The notes below the pieces were generated by a model. The model was not told the origin of the DNA. It did not search any database and saw only the letters and a list, made by a program, of their open reading frames with translations. A program made the position numbers and the translations under genes. Below, one piece after another: positions 11,125 through 23,100 of a stretch of DNA of 64,000 bases (positions are counted from its first letter, which is position 1; each line of letters starts with the position of its first letter). The stretch lies in NCBI GenBank assembly GCA_947652115.1, contig OX393562.1, positions 14,448,328 to 14,512,327 on the forward strand, read 5' to 3'. The DNA is from Blastomussa wellsi. Taxonomy: Eukaryota > Cnidaria > Anthozoa > Scleractinia > Plerogyridae.

Positions 11125-12229
11125 TTATCCATTCCCATGTTGTTCAGTATTTATGTAAACGACTTACCACTCGCCCCCCTTTCCTGTTTTACTGAAAGTT
11201 ACGTTGACGACACAAAACTTTACATTTCTTTCCCAGTTCAAGACTGGGCTAAATCTGTCACCGATTTAAACGCCGATCTTTTACATATTCGAAACTGGTG
11301 CTTCAATAATCGTCTTCTTTTGAATCCTGATAAAACCAAACTCATTGTTTACGGAAGTCGACAAAGGCTACTAAACCTCCCCGATATCCGTCTCTCCCTC
11401 TTAGGAAAAGAGCTGTCACCGGAGCACGTCGTTAAAGACCTAGGTGTGATCTTTGATTCGAACCTAACTTTCCACGAGCACATTGTTAAAACTGTTTCCA
11501 CCTGTTTCTCAAGTTTGGCCCAGATTAATCGTGTTAAGCACGTATTTGACAGATCGTCTTTAATTACTATAATTAACACTTTAGTATTTAGTAAGTTGTT
11601 TTATTGTTCCTCCGTCTGGTCCAATGCTGCTGACACTAGCCTCCTCAAGCTCCAAGCGATCCAGAACTTTGCAGCCCGGATTATTTGTGGATCCAGAAAA
11701 TTTGACCACGTTACTTCGCTTCTGAAAGAACTGCATTGGCTACCTATTAAATCTCAGCTTTACTTCCGTGACGCCGTGCTTGCTTTTAAATGTATGACTG
11801 GATCCGCTCCTACTTACCTCTCTTCGAAGTTTCTAACGCGCGGTAATGTTAGTGGTCGCACGACCAGAAGCTCCCAACTGTTGCACATACCATTATACAA
11901 AACTAAATCTGGACAAAGAACTTTTTATTATCGTACTGTCAGCCTGTGGAACAGTTTAGACAATGATCTTAAACTTTGTAATTCTTCTTCTAATTTTAAG
12001 CGTAAACTTAGGGCCAAATTATTTTCTGCTTTTCTTCTTCCTCGGTCCTAGTTTTTAATCTTTTTTATCTTACCCATTTTATCGTACTTTCTTAAAGTTT
12101 CTTAGTTGTAACTTTCGTAATTATTTTTAGCTTTATATATTAAATATTTTTATTATTGTAATTATTAATTGTCACTGAAAAGCCCTCTCAGGGAGTGTCA
12201 ATAAAGTTTGTATTGTATTGTATTGTATA
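11125..12229 (+). mobile_element. 5'-truncated non-LTR retrotransposon (LINE)
   Basis: Begins abruptly in the middle of a reverse transcriptase and ends with a 3' UTR, AATAAAG and a (TATTG) repeat tail at about 12205-12229. This is the pattern of a 5'-truncated LINE insertion. Sequence just 5' of 11137 is unrelated. Confidence 0.85.
11137..12051 (+). CDS. LINE reverse transcriptase, C-terminal part
   Basis: This 304-codon open frame holds the RT catalytic motif YVDD (residues 22-25 of the frame) followed by the usual thumb and tail of animal LINE proteins: NPDKTKLIVYGSR, KDLGVIFDSNLTF, LHWLPIKSQLYFRDAVLAFK and SLWNSLDNDLK. The endonuclease domain and the fingers of the RT are missing, so it cannot act alone. 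The ATG is simply the methionine before FSIYVNDLP and not an original start. The frame is uninterrupted, which suggests fairly recent insertion. CR1/L2-like is my best guess at clade, from the tail domain style. Confidence 0.85.
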   Translation: MLFSIYVNDLPLAPLSCFTESYVDDTKLYISFPVQDWAKSVTDLNADLLHIRNWCFNNRLLLNPDKTKLIVYGSRQRLLNLPDIRLSLLGKELSPEHVVKDLGVIFDSNLTFHEHIVKTVSTCFSSLAQINRVKHVFDRSSLITIINTLVFSKLFYCSSVWSNAADTSLLKLQAIQNFAARIICGSRKFDHVTSLLKELHWLPIKSQLYFRDAVLAFKCMTGSAPTYLSSKFLTRGNVSGRTTRSSQLLHIPLYKTKSGQRTFYYRTVSLWNSLDNDLKLCNSSSNFKRKLRAKLFSAFLLPRS

Positions 12230-12857
12230 AAGACGGACAGAACACGCTTTATCCGGCTAGTTCACCTAGCTTTCCTAGTGCTTCTTCCAAATATACTTCA
12301 TGCAGACGGATAATTCGTCTTGTGCCAGTCTTCATACTAAAGGAGGCATCATTCGTTCCGGTTGGATAATGCGTCCTCTAGAATAAAAATAATAATGATA
12401 ATGATAATCCATAACATTTATATAGCGCCAAATCCGACCAATATCTATGATTTTACCGTCGATAACGCTGTGTTTTCAGTAATCAACAGATGCCATGTTA
12501 CAGACTTAACAACACTTAACAATTGATAACTTTTTACAAAGGAGAACGTGCTGCTTTGATTTTGACTGCCTCAATGGAACTGCATGTTTCCCATTTAAAG
12601 ATTACTTCCAATGGTCACACTATAACGCCTTAACAACAATTTTTTAGGTGCCTCGATTTTTAATTCACTGCCTTTAACATAAGAAACATTAATTCAAGAG
12701 TTTTATTCAAGAAAGCTTTAGGCGATTTTTATTTGAAATTTTTTTAGTCATTTTTAATCGTTTGTATTAGTTTTAATAGTTTTTAATATTTTTAATTTAA
12801 CAGGACCCCGTTGATAACAGTATATTCTACTGATGGGTTATCCTGTATAAATATCCG
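12230..12857. other. No gene seen
   Basis: Contains ACATTTATATAGCGCCAAAT at about 12413, a motif common in coral dispersed repeats, with a short ATAATGATA run before it. Otherwise AT-rich unique-looking DNA. Confidence 0.5.

Positions 12858-12943
<86 letters not shown>
12858..12943. repeat. (TTA)n microsatellite
   Basis: About 28 uninterrupted copies of a TTA triplet. Confidence 0.95.
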
Positions 12944-13280
12944 GAATCATGTTTCCAGGATGACAAGATTCGTGCGATCCTGAGATTCGCAGGTTCTTAT
13001 TTTCGGTCAGTTATTAAACGATCTGTCATGATGGTGCAATTTGCGGTTATTTCATTTGTCGGGAAGGTGTCGTCGGGTCAGTGTCGGGTCGGTGCCGGGT
13101 ATGCCACAGCGTGAGTAAAAGAAGACCAGATAACTTTGGCATTTGTAGAAGATGCGTAATCATGCGGTGCCAAAAAAAGAGGGTTATAGCGCCGTTAGAA
13201 ATGGTGGCATGTGAAATTGTCCCCAACCTCTGCTTTCTAAGATGGTGTTTCGGATAACTAGCCCTGCAGCTCTGTAGTCA

Positions 13281-13812
13281 GTAGACTGTTCACATCCGCT
13301 CTATTTTTTCAACGCAAAAGAATGCGCGCGAGCAAAAAACACAGCGAACGAAGCACTATACTAGGGGGTGGGGGCGGGGAGAATCGCCACAACGTCTTTC
13401 GACTGAAGGAGATGTTCCACGGCGTCTTTCTGTTTATCTTTGAGCGACGAGACGTGAGGGAATCTTTCTAGACAGGAATCTATTAGCCGGTCCATTACGA
13501 TATCACAACAACTTTCGAGTGATGACAACTGCTACAAACCACAAGACGCGCTTGGAATCAATCATGATCGGCCGTTGTCTAGGAGATGACACTTTTATCG
13601 CCTTTCAACCAATGGGAATTTTCCGTTTCTGGAGAAACGGGGAATTCACTTTTTCTCAAAGATGTCCACAGTTCGTCTATTTTTTAGCTTCCCGCCCCCT
13701 GCCCCTTCCTTCCCCACGTTTTGCGCTCGAGTCCAGTTCTCTCGCGATTCATTCATTGCGTTCGCCGATCGAGGAAAAATACGAAAAAATAGCGGACTGT
13801 AGACAGTCTATG
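13281..13812. repeat. TIR element, family B copy 2
   Basis: Left end TAGACTGTTCACATCCGCT with CTATTTTTTC, right end AAAAAATAGCGGACTGTAGA then CAGTCTA. The interior contains GAATGCGCGCGAGC and a GC-rich pyrimidine stretch. No credible gene. Confidence 0.6.
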
Positions 13813-15800
13813 TAATCAGCCCCATAGCTGCGCGGGCAACCACCACCAAGTCGATCGTAAACCACATAAATATACCACGACGGTTGATTTACTGTAGTTT
13901 ATAACGTTTCAGCGAGGGCGTCGTTTCCACTCTTTTTGTTAGGTAGGTAAATCAGTCCGATGGAAATCCGAAATGCGATAACGTAAGTACTAACTTAGGT
14001 GACTCGATCGGATTTTTGAGTGACGATACCTTTCAAATTTGACCAGCTAGTGTACCGCCGTAGAGTATCCGACGGAAATACTACCTATTAAAGCAGCGAT
14101 TTGCCCCAACTAGAATTTTAGTTGTTTCAGCTTCTTCATGCTTTTGAGACCGGGTATTTTACGAGTTGTGAAGTTGCAAGTTGAAACTAACAGGCGGAAG
14201 ATAGCGCTACAGTGGGAGGGCACCAATACTGGACTAACGGCAAGTGCCGATAAGTTTAGCTCTAACAGACTAACTGGGAACAATATACACTATTAAAAAT
14301 TTTCGTTAAATAGAGGATGCAAATACTTGTTAAAATGCTGTAGGTACTGTAAGATATTCTAAGAGGGAAGTCAGATTAAACGTGTGATAAGTGATATGTA
14401 CAATAGAAATACTTACAGTAAACGAATGCGAAATCGTATATTGCCAGATAAACGTTTGCATACAGTATCTTAAGTGCGAAATCTTGTATTGTCAGATAAC
14501 AATTCAAAGGCGACAGACCACAATCTCAATGTTGGCTCCTGTAATAAATATCTAATTGCCATAATGTATCTATTGGCTTCCACTGGTTACAGAGATTGCA
14601 GCAATTGCTGTTGTTATTCATTGTCTGATCAGATTCAGCTTTCTGATTTTCTTGATAAAGATGGATAAGCCAGGCGAATCTCTCAGGTTTTTACTTAATT
14701 TTGACCATAATAGTGGTGTAAGAGAACTGATAGACAGTTTACCATACCGTGGCGTAGAGTCTTTTCGGGTAAATAGGTTATAGAGATGAACGGCTTCAGG
14801 TAAGAGATTATCCTTATATAAAGAGAGGAGGTCAGCTCGCCTTAAAAGTTCTTCATAAGTTTCACTGTGAGTATTAGGGGAGTGAAGTTTGGCGTTTGCA
14901 TGAAATAAAGCGATGCCTTCAACTATTCTCTAGACTATGATTAACGCAATATATACCATTGGAGACGCACCTTGTCAAAAGCATAGCCTCTCGCTAGAGG
15001 AAAACTAAAAGCAGTTTTTCTTCATGTGTTTTTTTTACGGACTAGAGGAAAATAGTATACCTATATATGGACAAAACGTGGTCCTATACTATACCATGTG
15101 GGATATCAACAACGCAAAACTCAATAAGTGATTGAAAAAGAGGTTAGCCACTATAACTCTTCTTTCCCTTCAATTCTCTTCTCTCTTCAAACGCGCTTCA
15201 GTTGGCGACAAATGTATGGAGTTATTTCTTTGTTAGGGTTATCAAACAGGCGCACAGCAATTACATTTGCTTGTGGACTGTTTACAGCCCCTTCATCAGT
15301 ATTATTCCTTATAGCCCTCAGTGCGGCATGGGACCTTATAGCTCCTTTCTTTCTCGAAATTCAGAGATCCAGTAGCTTTTATTTATGCGGGCGACATTCG
15401 CAAAATTATTAATTGTTTCTAGTATTTTTCCAAAAGCGTGCACTCGAACGTTGTGCTTTCTGTTAAAACCATCTAGTAATTATATGACAAGTTTGGAAAG
15501 AATTTAATGGTTCAAAAACTAAAACAATCGGGGCTGCTGATATCTTACCTTCCTTGAATATTGCTTCAGTGTTTACCACAGCACCAATTGCAAAGGCGTC
15601 CTATTTCCACGAAAACCTGCAGAACATGAATCAATGCTTGGCTCTTAATTTCAGTTTCAGTTTTGAAACAAACCGAATTTGAGCAACTGGGCTAATTTCC
15701 AAAGTTTATCCTTCCTTAGTTACCCTGGAAAACTGATTCAGCTAGATCCAGCTAAAATAAAAACTTGGAACGTTTATATGTCCAACTGAGTAGGTCAGCG
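13813..15800. other. Gene-poor stretch
   Basis: No coding segment with domain or splice support was found. A short duplicated phrase (GTGCGAAATC / ATGCGAAATC followed by TATTG.CAGATAA) lies at 14425-14505. Confidence 0.5.
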
Positions 15801-15811
15801 GGACTTTTCAG

Positions 15812-16660
15812 GATACTTACAAGTGGCACCGTTTAAAGGAGGTTTGCAAGTGGCACCGTCTTGCAGCTGGCATTTTTAAGGGATTTTAAGGGGTTGGTCG
15901 AACTACTTTAAATGAGTCTCACAATTGACGCTTAAGGCAGACTTACAAGAAGCCCTTTTTTTCTGTGACTTTAACCACTGTAAGATAATGAGTAAGATAA
16001 TTAATACTACTGTCAGAAATGTAAAAAAATATTGTGGTTCACCGATTTCGTTTTGGAGATAATTTGCCCTGAAGAACACCCTAAATCTGAAAAATTGCGC
16101 TTTGTTAGCGAATACGGTGTCTGTATATAAGCCCAAAAATATTGGAAATAAATCTCTGAAGTGAACGTGTCTCTGTCGAATGTTGTTTAAGTGCCAGGGA
16201 CCCATTAAGTGAATTTTTTCTATTGGTGTGGTTCCTCAAAGAAAAAAATTCGCGTTTAGCGACCACATTTTCACTCGCCTAACAGCCGCATAATGGTAGG
16301 ATTCGACTATGTTGCGTGGGAAAAAAACTTGAAAATTTTCAAACTTCCCACCTCGAATTTTTGTTCATTTTTGACAATAGGTCGAGAATTATAAATAAAA
16401 TCATCTCATGGAAAAAAGTAGGGGTCACCGACCATTTAAAGTAAAATACAAGCAAACTATCGCAACGGCTTCTGGCCCTTTGTTTTTCCTTAACGTGCGC
16501 GCTCGATGGATGAGGTGGCGTGACATTGCAACACGAATTGCGTGCGTAGTAAAGATGCACATAAGCAATTACCATGAACGCCCCCGAAAGGAGACTTACA
16601 AGTGGCACTTTTACGGAATCTTACAAGTGGCATTTTCAAGGAGTCTTGCAGGTGATGTAC
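15812..16660. repeat. Scattered copies of a CTTACAAGTGGCA motif
   Basis: CTTACAAGTGGCA or a close variant occurs at about 15818, 15844, 16593 and 16619, each followed by a short spacer and a purine-rich AAGGAG. Two clusters about 770 bp apart lie in the same orientation, as if flanking an element. No ORF of note lies between them. Confidence 0.45.
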
Positions 16661-17138
16661 TTTCAAAGGGCCTGGTTAAACATGAAGTCATCTTTAATAA
16701 TATGTGAAATTGTTTTCAAATGAAAGGAATGGGCTTGAATTATATTTAACCAGGGTAGAAAAGAGGCAGCAATAAACTGAAGGTTTCGAATGAGGAAAAT
16801 TGAGAACAATTGTTACATGTATTTCAACATCTTTTTCTCTTGCCTTTTTGTTTCACGGTATATTATTTAGCATATACTTGCTTGGGGCCGATACAGCCAC
16901 ATCTATCTGAGAATTAAATTTAGGTTAAAAGGAGGGCGTGACAGTGAAAACCAGCTATTCGTGTCGTTTTCGATGTGGATTTGAAGCATGAACCGTGTCG
17001 ATTGGAAACTGTGGCCCCATGTGGACGAATTGCGGACCACTATTTTTTTCTTACTTTATCCTTCCATGTAGCAGGTCACGAAAAATATCTCTTATTCAAC
17101 GAAAATTCCCCCATAATTCTTTTCGCAACGCGAGTCAC

Positions 17139-20100
17139 ATGCGAAACAAAATGTCGTCGTACTCGCTTTACAACGAAAGAGGAAGCATACGAGATATCCA
17201 GTCGCTTGCCGAGATCATTCTCCTCGATCACTCGTATGCCAAACCATGGTCTGCACATCCTGATGCATCTAAAGTACGTCCGGTTAAAACATTGTTTCTA
17301 CCCAGAGAAGACGTGGAAAACTTGCCTTTGACGGATGATGAGGAAATCGATGTTTGCGAGCCGCCTGTCCCTTCGTGGTCTGCCAATATCATGTATGATA
17401 CTGCCAAGGCGAAAGCATCGATGGCTGAATGCGAGAAGTACGTAAGTTCTGTGTCTAGTAAAAAGACGCCAGATACGTGGGAAGAACAAATTTCGAGGTA
17501 GGTTGTCTGCAACTCAGCGAGCACGTGTTGAATTATTGTTGACAGCTTTATGACATGCCTAATTAATTCGATTTACAACTTACTTTTTCATCAAACGCCG
17601 TGCTACTGTCGGGGCGAACTATGTTCAAGGCACGGCACAGGCACGGCTTGTCCTCAGACGGATTTGATTCAGAGAAACGTTATGAAATGTTTAAAACAGA
17701 CAATTTGACCAGTGGTGCTACACGTATGAAGAAGATGAACATGGCGAACACAAATGGAAAGCTCGGTGACACACACTTTTCCAGGCAGTATTTCGTACAA
17801 GTTACCAGGACCCTACTATACCAGGGCCTGAACAATCTATGAAATCAATGATCAATAAAAATTGATGACAGTCGATAACGATTAATCGATTTATAATAAT
17901 CGATTAATAATAATAATCGAAGATTGATTTCAATCAATCAGGAAACACTTATAAGTGCTTAAACACAGAGCTAGCCTATAAAAAGGCCCTGTCTAGCATT
18001 TTGTTGGCTTTAATTTTAAACAGCCATGTCAGAGTAACGGTCTTCAAACAAAAAAGCTCCGCAAATTTTTCTTTTTAATTGCAAGCCCTGTTTTTTTATG
18101 TGGAATTAACGACCTCAAATTCAATATATACCACTAATAATCTTTTTCCATGCAAGTTAAACAATTTTAAACAGAAATTTATACACAAATCTTGAAAATT
18201 CAAACTTCGTGTTGACCACGCACAAGCACTGTTGCGACGTGAAAGCTGAAAGGGACAATGCTGAACACATCAATTATTTAAGTAGTTGGCTTCATGGGCT
18301 AAGAATCCAAACAAAAGACTAACAACGATGTTTAGGTATGACTTCCAATGACTGTCGAATTGTGGACGAACCAGGAAAGCAAGCCTGTTCAAGCTTGCTG
18401 AAACTTGGCATGTTGTTTGTTATCGTCAAGTCGTTTGCCGCAAGGAAATTCTGTAATTTCGCAGAATAATGCACGACAGTTACATGCATCTTCCTCTATT
18501 TCCGTTTATTTCTATTGTTTGCACCCAAATGACAAAAGGAACAATTTTATTCACGAGGGTCTAGATAATACAGTATTTAATTCTTTTTTTTTAAATTATA
18601 AGAAGAGACAATTTCGGATCATGCCGGCCACAACAAAGAAAACCAGTTGAGCTCAGTTCTCAACCAATAAAATCGTCTCGTTGGGATTTGTGATTGAAAG
18701 ACTGAGCCGCTCAGCCTCGTTATATAGAATCGCTCCGGGTTTAAGCAACTTGCCGGCAAGCAAATACTCTTTTGACACACAAACTGAAAGAGATTAAAGC
18801 ATTTTATGGAGGAAAATTTTCTCTTCAATCGATGATAATCGATAAACACATCACTTTCATGTGATTATTGATTGCTCATTGATTGGCCAATACCAATCGA
18901 TAACAATTAACTATTATGCATTGATTGGAATCAATTGATCGATTGGATTTCAATAGATTGTTCAGTTATGCTGAAGATCTTTGGCATGGATATTTGTTTT
19001 TTTCCATGTAATTCTTCTAACTATTGGTATGTTTTTGGTGATTCTTCTGCATGAGCTATACGGAATGTACCTTGGTTATGAAACATACATGATGGCTAAA
19101 ACCAATTGTTGCTAAATAAATGTTGTGTCGGACAGCAAAGTTTGTTGTGCTACAGGACATTACTGATTTGCTAGGCTTTGTTTCAAATGTGGTGCTATTG
19201 CTGTGCCAAAGTCAAAGTTAATATAATTAAACACATTCATCACGTCAGTGGCATGGTTTTTGAAATGGACCTTTGCCCAATTATCGTTGGGAACTCTGCA
19301 GGCTACCATTCTTGTAATCTTATTAAAGTGCACCTAACTCCAAAATATTTTTTCTCTAGAATAAACCTTTGTACCAATTTGAAACACATGGCACCTTTTT
19401 ACCAAATTCTGACTATTTATAGCATTCAAAAGTTACAATAAACGGTGCATCATTTGTTCCACGACCGAGTCAGAAGGGGTGTGGGTCTATTCCTGATTTG
19501 ACTTTGCAAACTGGTATGCATGCATGTTTACAAAGACCTGATGCGATGCAAATCATTTTGTGACGTCAAATCAGGAATAGACCCACGCCCCTTCTGACTC
19601 GGTCATGGAACAAATGATGCACAGTTTTTCATAACGTTTCAATTCTATAAATAGCCAGAATTTGGTAAAAAGGAGAAACGAAATGTGCGGTGCATTTCAA
19701 ACTGGTGCAAAGGTATATTTTAGCCAAAACATATTTTGGGGTTAGGTGAACTTTAACAAATGGTTGCCCTGGAAAATTTCTGCTCATCTGAGACAACCAG
19801 ATGACCATTAATTTCAAGCACAGTATTATAGTTTACAATGATTTTTAGGTGTTACCACAATCCTACACTGTACATTTAAAACAAAGAAAAGTACAAATCA
19901 AACTAGTTTGAAATCATTTTAATCAAACATAACAGTATTCTACAACTCCTCACACATCATCATTACCAAGCAGGTTGCTGCAGCTAGTTTGGACTACATA
20001 CAACTCTACCAGCATTAAAAAACTGGAAAAATTCAAAACTTACAAGATTTGCACATTATAATAATGCCACACAAGAAATTACCTCTTTGGGCAAGCAGAT

Positions 20101-23100
20101 GGAAGGTTGATAATGATGGACCCAACAAAAATTATTGTCTGTGTTAATGGTCACATGATCTATATCCAAGCCCCAGCAGTGTAAAGAAAACATTTTACAC
20201 TATTTTTGTTTTACTCAGCCAGTGAAAATAATTCTGTTACCGGTAGTTAATGAATTACGGTTGGTTGTTCATAATTTGATTTTGTCATAGGAATGGTTGG
20301 GGTACTAAACAAAGTATCCTGTTTGACAAAGTGACAAAAGTTCTTTCAAACCTGCGGCTGACAAGGTTGACTTATGAAGGGGTAAGATTAATTTTTTACG
20401 ATACATGAAACTGTAATGTGTGTGTAACACACATTCTAAGTCATTGATTTCACAACATTCTGGGCTCCAATGAGGGGCTATTGCTCAAAGCATTAGCTTT
20501 CCAAATTTGATGCAGCAGTCACAGTAGAGTGGTTTTCAATTGAGTGTTGCTAAACGAAAACAAACAGCCAATTGCAACAAATGTAAACAAGACATTGAGC
20601 CAATGAAAATGTAAAGAAACAGTTAACTAACCTCAAGCACGGGAAAGTGTGTTTAGACCAAGTTGGAATTGGTATTAGTTTTAGGAGTTGTATTTTGATG
20701 AGTTATGAGCTGAGAAGGTGGTGCGAGTTTGGAGTGCAGTTTATCCAAATTCAAAGTACCGTAAACTCCTGCACAAGCGAAACAAGATGGAGACATTCGA
20801 GTTTTATCTGCTATTCTTGGCTGTCATATTTATCTACAAAGAGATTTGGGAGCTATTTATCAGAGATAAACTTGTAGCACAAAGAGAGTTCCGTAATCAG
20901 TTCGACAAATTTGCTATCAAAGTGCTGAAGAAACAGTGAGCCATCTACCGTGAACACTCGAATAGTGTGGTATTTTCTTGCTCGTAGAGGATCGTTGTCG
21001 ACGCTGCAAACAGCTTTGCGGGGGAATGGAAATTCTGTGCTGTGTAATGTTTTCATGTTCGAGAAAAGTGACCATAAACCACTTGAAGGATCTGTTAACA
21101 AAGATGGTTTAATGCTTTTAGTGGCGGCAACAAATGTAAGCGCTGTAATAAGCTTAAGCTCACATCAACAGCGGCTCTTTTAGGAGTCAGCAAACTTGCA
21201 AAAGCAATGACCAGTACTCACTTGCAGTGTTTTGTAATCTTTGTTTACATACTTTTCCATAAAAGTGTTAATTCATTGAAATTTACGACACCTTTTTCAA
21301 ATGTCCCCACAGATAATCCACACCGCTGATTTCGGGCAACGCTTTTTGGAAAAAAGTGCGGCTTATCTGCGGGTGTTTACAATATTTCTGTATTACTTTT
21401 AATACTCAATTGAAAATCGTTCTAAGGTATCTATCAACTTATGTGCTTGTTTCTTGTAGTGTGGTCACAAGAAGTTATGTAAAATATACAAAAAAATACT
21501 AGTGTTAAGATTATTTTTCAGAAACTAAAGATTTTCTCGCATGAAAATTCTTGACGTAAAGTATGTGAAAGTACGTGTATATCGCTAAATTGGAAATTCA
21601 CTGTGATGATCATTTCTCACTTTCATCTTCAACTACTGTATCATTCTTTTCAAGCATCCCAATGAGCCAGTGATGAGGCGAATAACAACAGACAAGGCAA
21701 CCAAGAGAACACGACAAATTCTGAGTGAAACAGAATGGGTAAGTTTGGACAGTAAACTGAAATGATGTGGGAAGCAGGCTTTTAGCCAATGGCTGTCCAG
21801 GTAACCTGTGGACAGCCACGTTTTAAAGAAAATTGTTTTATTTTCCATATGTTGCTTTGTAAATCGTTCATTTAGCAGGCGCCAAAGCAAATTGTGGACA
21901 GCCACTTTTTGAATCCTGACTAAAGGCCTGGTGGGAAGTGCAGTGGCCTGACGGTTAGTGCTCTGGACTCTGGGTTGGGCAGCTCAGGTTTGAGTCCTGG
22001 CTGGGGCACTGCCTTGTGTTCTTGGGAAAGGCCCTTTGCTTTCACAGTCTCTCTCTTCACCCAGGTCTAGGTACTGGCGAATTTATTGCTGGGGGTTAAC
22101 TAGCATTCCTTGATCAAGGAGAGAGTAGAAAGACTCCGAGTCACTTCATGCAAAGGAAATAAGGATAAGCAAACAACCAAACACAGACCTTACCTTCACC
22201 ATGGAAGCCATGTGTTTCTTGTTAAACATCTTTAGAACTAATTCTTAAAATATTAATTTCCTATTTTGCCAAGGTTTAATTTTGTACAAATTAAACATTT
22301 AATTTTTGTTGCATAATAAAACACTCTAAGCAGTGTCTGAGGTGCAAAGTTTTCATGTTGATGCAAAATTTCACATCTCTACTTAACCCTTTCGCTGCGG
22401 GCCATTTTTTCACCCCTGTGCGGGCCTAAAATTGGGATTTTCGCAAACTTTTTAAAAAAATTAAATTATCATGTTTTTAAACAGCCCTTAGCTTCAGAAA
22501 TCAGTTTTTTGATTAAAATTAACTGTTATTTACATTATTTATAAATTTTGTCAATAAAAAATGTCAGTTAATAATGATATTCAGTGTGATAAATTTCAAA
22601 ACACGGATAATAGCACAGTCCTGGATTGCTCGGACAGGATGCGCAGTGGTATCTTGAGTCCTTTCTCGTTTTCCTCTTTGTACAAACCCTGCACTTCTTC
22701 TGGGGTTTCTCCTTTTTCTCTGTGGGAGGGATTGGAGCAATAAAATGCCTTTCTGTCAGACGTGCAATTGCTTCTTCTCTCGGAATCTCTGGAGTATTTT
22801 CCATGAAAAGCAAAGAGCTAATGCAACTTCTTTGGAAATCAAGCAGTGGTTTTCTCCCACCACTTTTCTTGTACAGAATAAAGCTATTCAACAGTGACAG
22901 CTGCACTAAGTGAAGAGCAAGCTTTTTGTACCACTTCATGCTCTTCCTGGCAACCTTGAATGGCTGCAGCAGTTGATCAGTGCGATCAACGCCCCCCATG
23001 TATTTGTTATAGTCAAAAATACACTTAGGCTTTTGCAAGGGGTTCGCAGGATTTCTTCGGTTTCTAATATTTTGCATCCTTTCATCATGAATGGTTGTTA

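Noticed and set aside
20718..20939. Small single-helix membrane protein ([20 protein letters not shown]...)
   Set aside because: The following sequence continues a HIRAN-like pattern in other frames, so this is the first piece of a broken gene, and KANSL3 exons splice over it.
20930..20990. In-frame TGA as selenocysteine after VLKKQ
   Set aside because: A further in-frame stop follows within about 20 codons, and the HIRAN-like pattern resumes in other frames, so frameshift decay explains it better.
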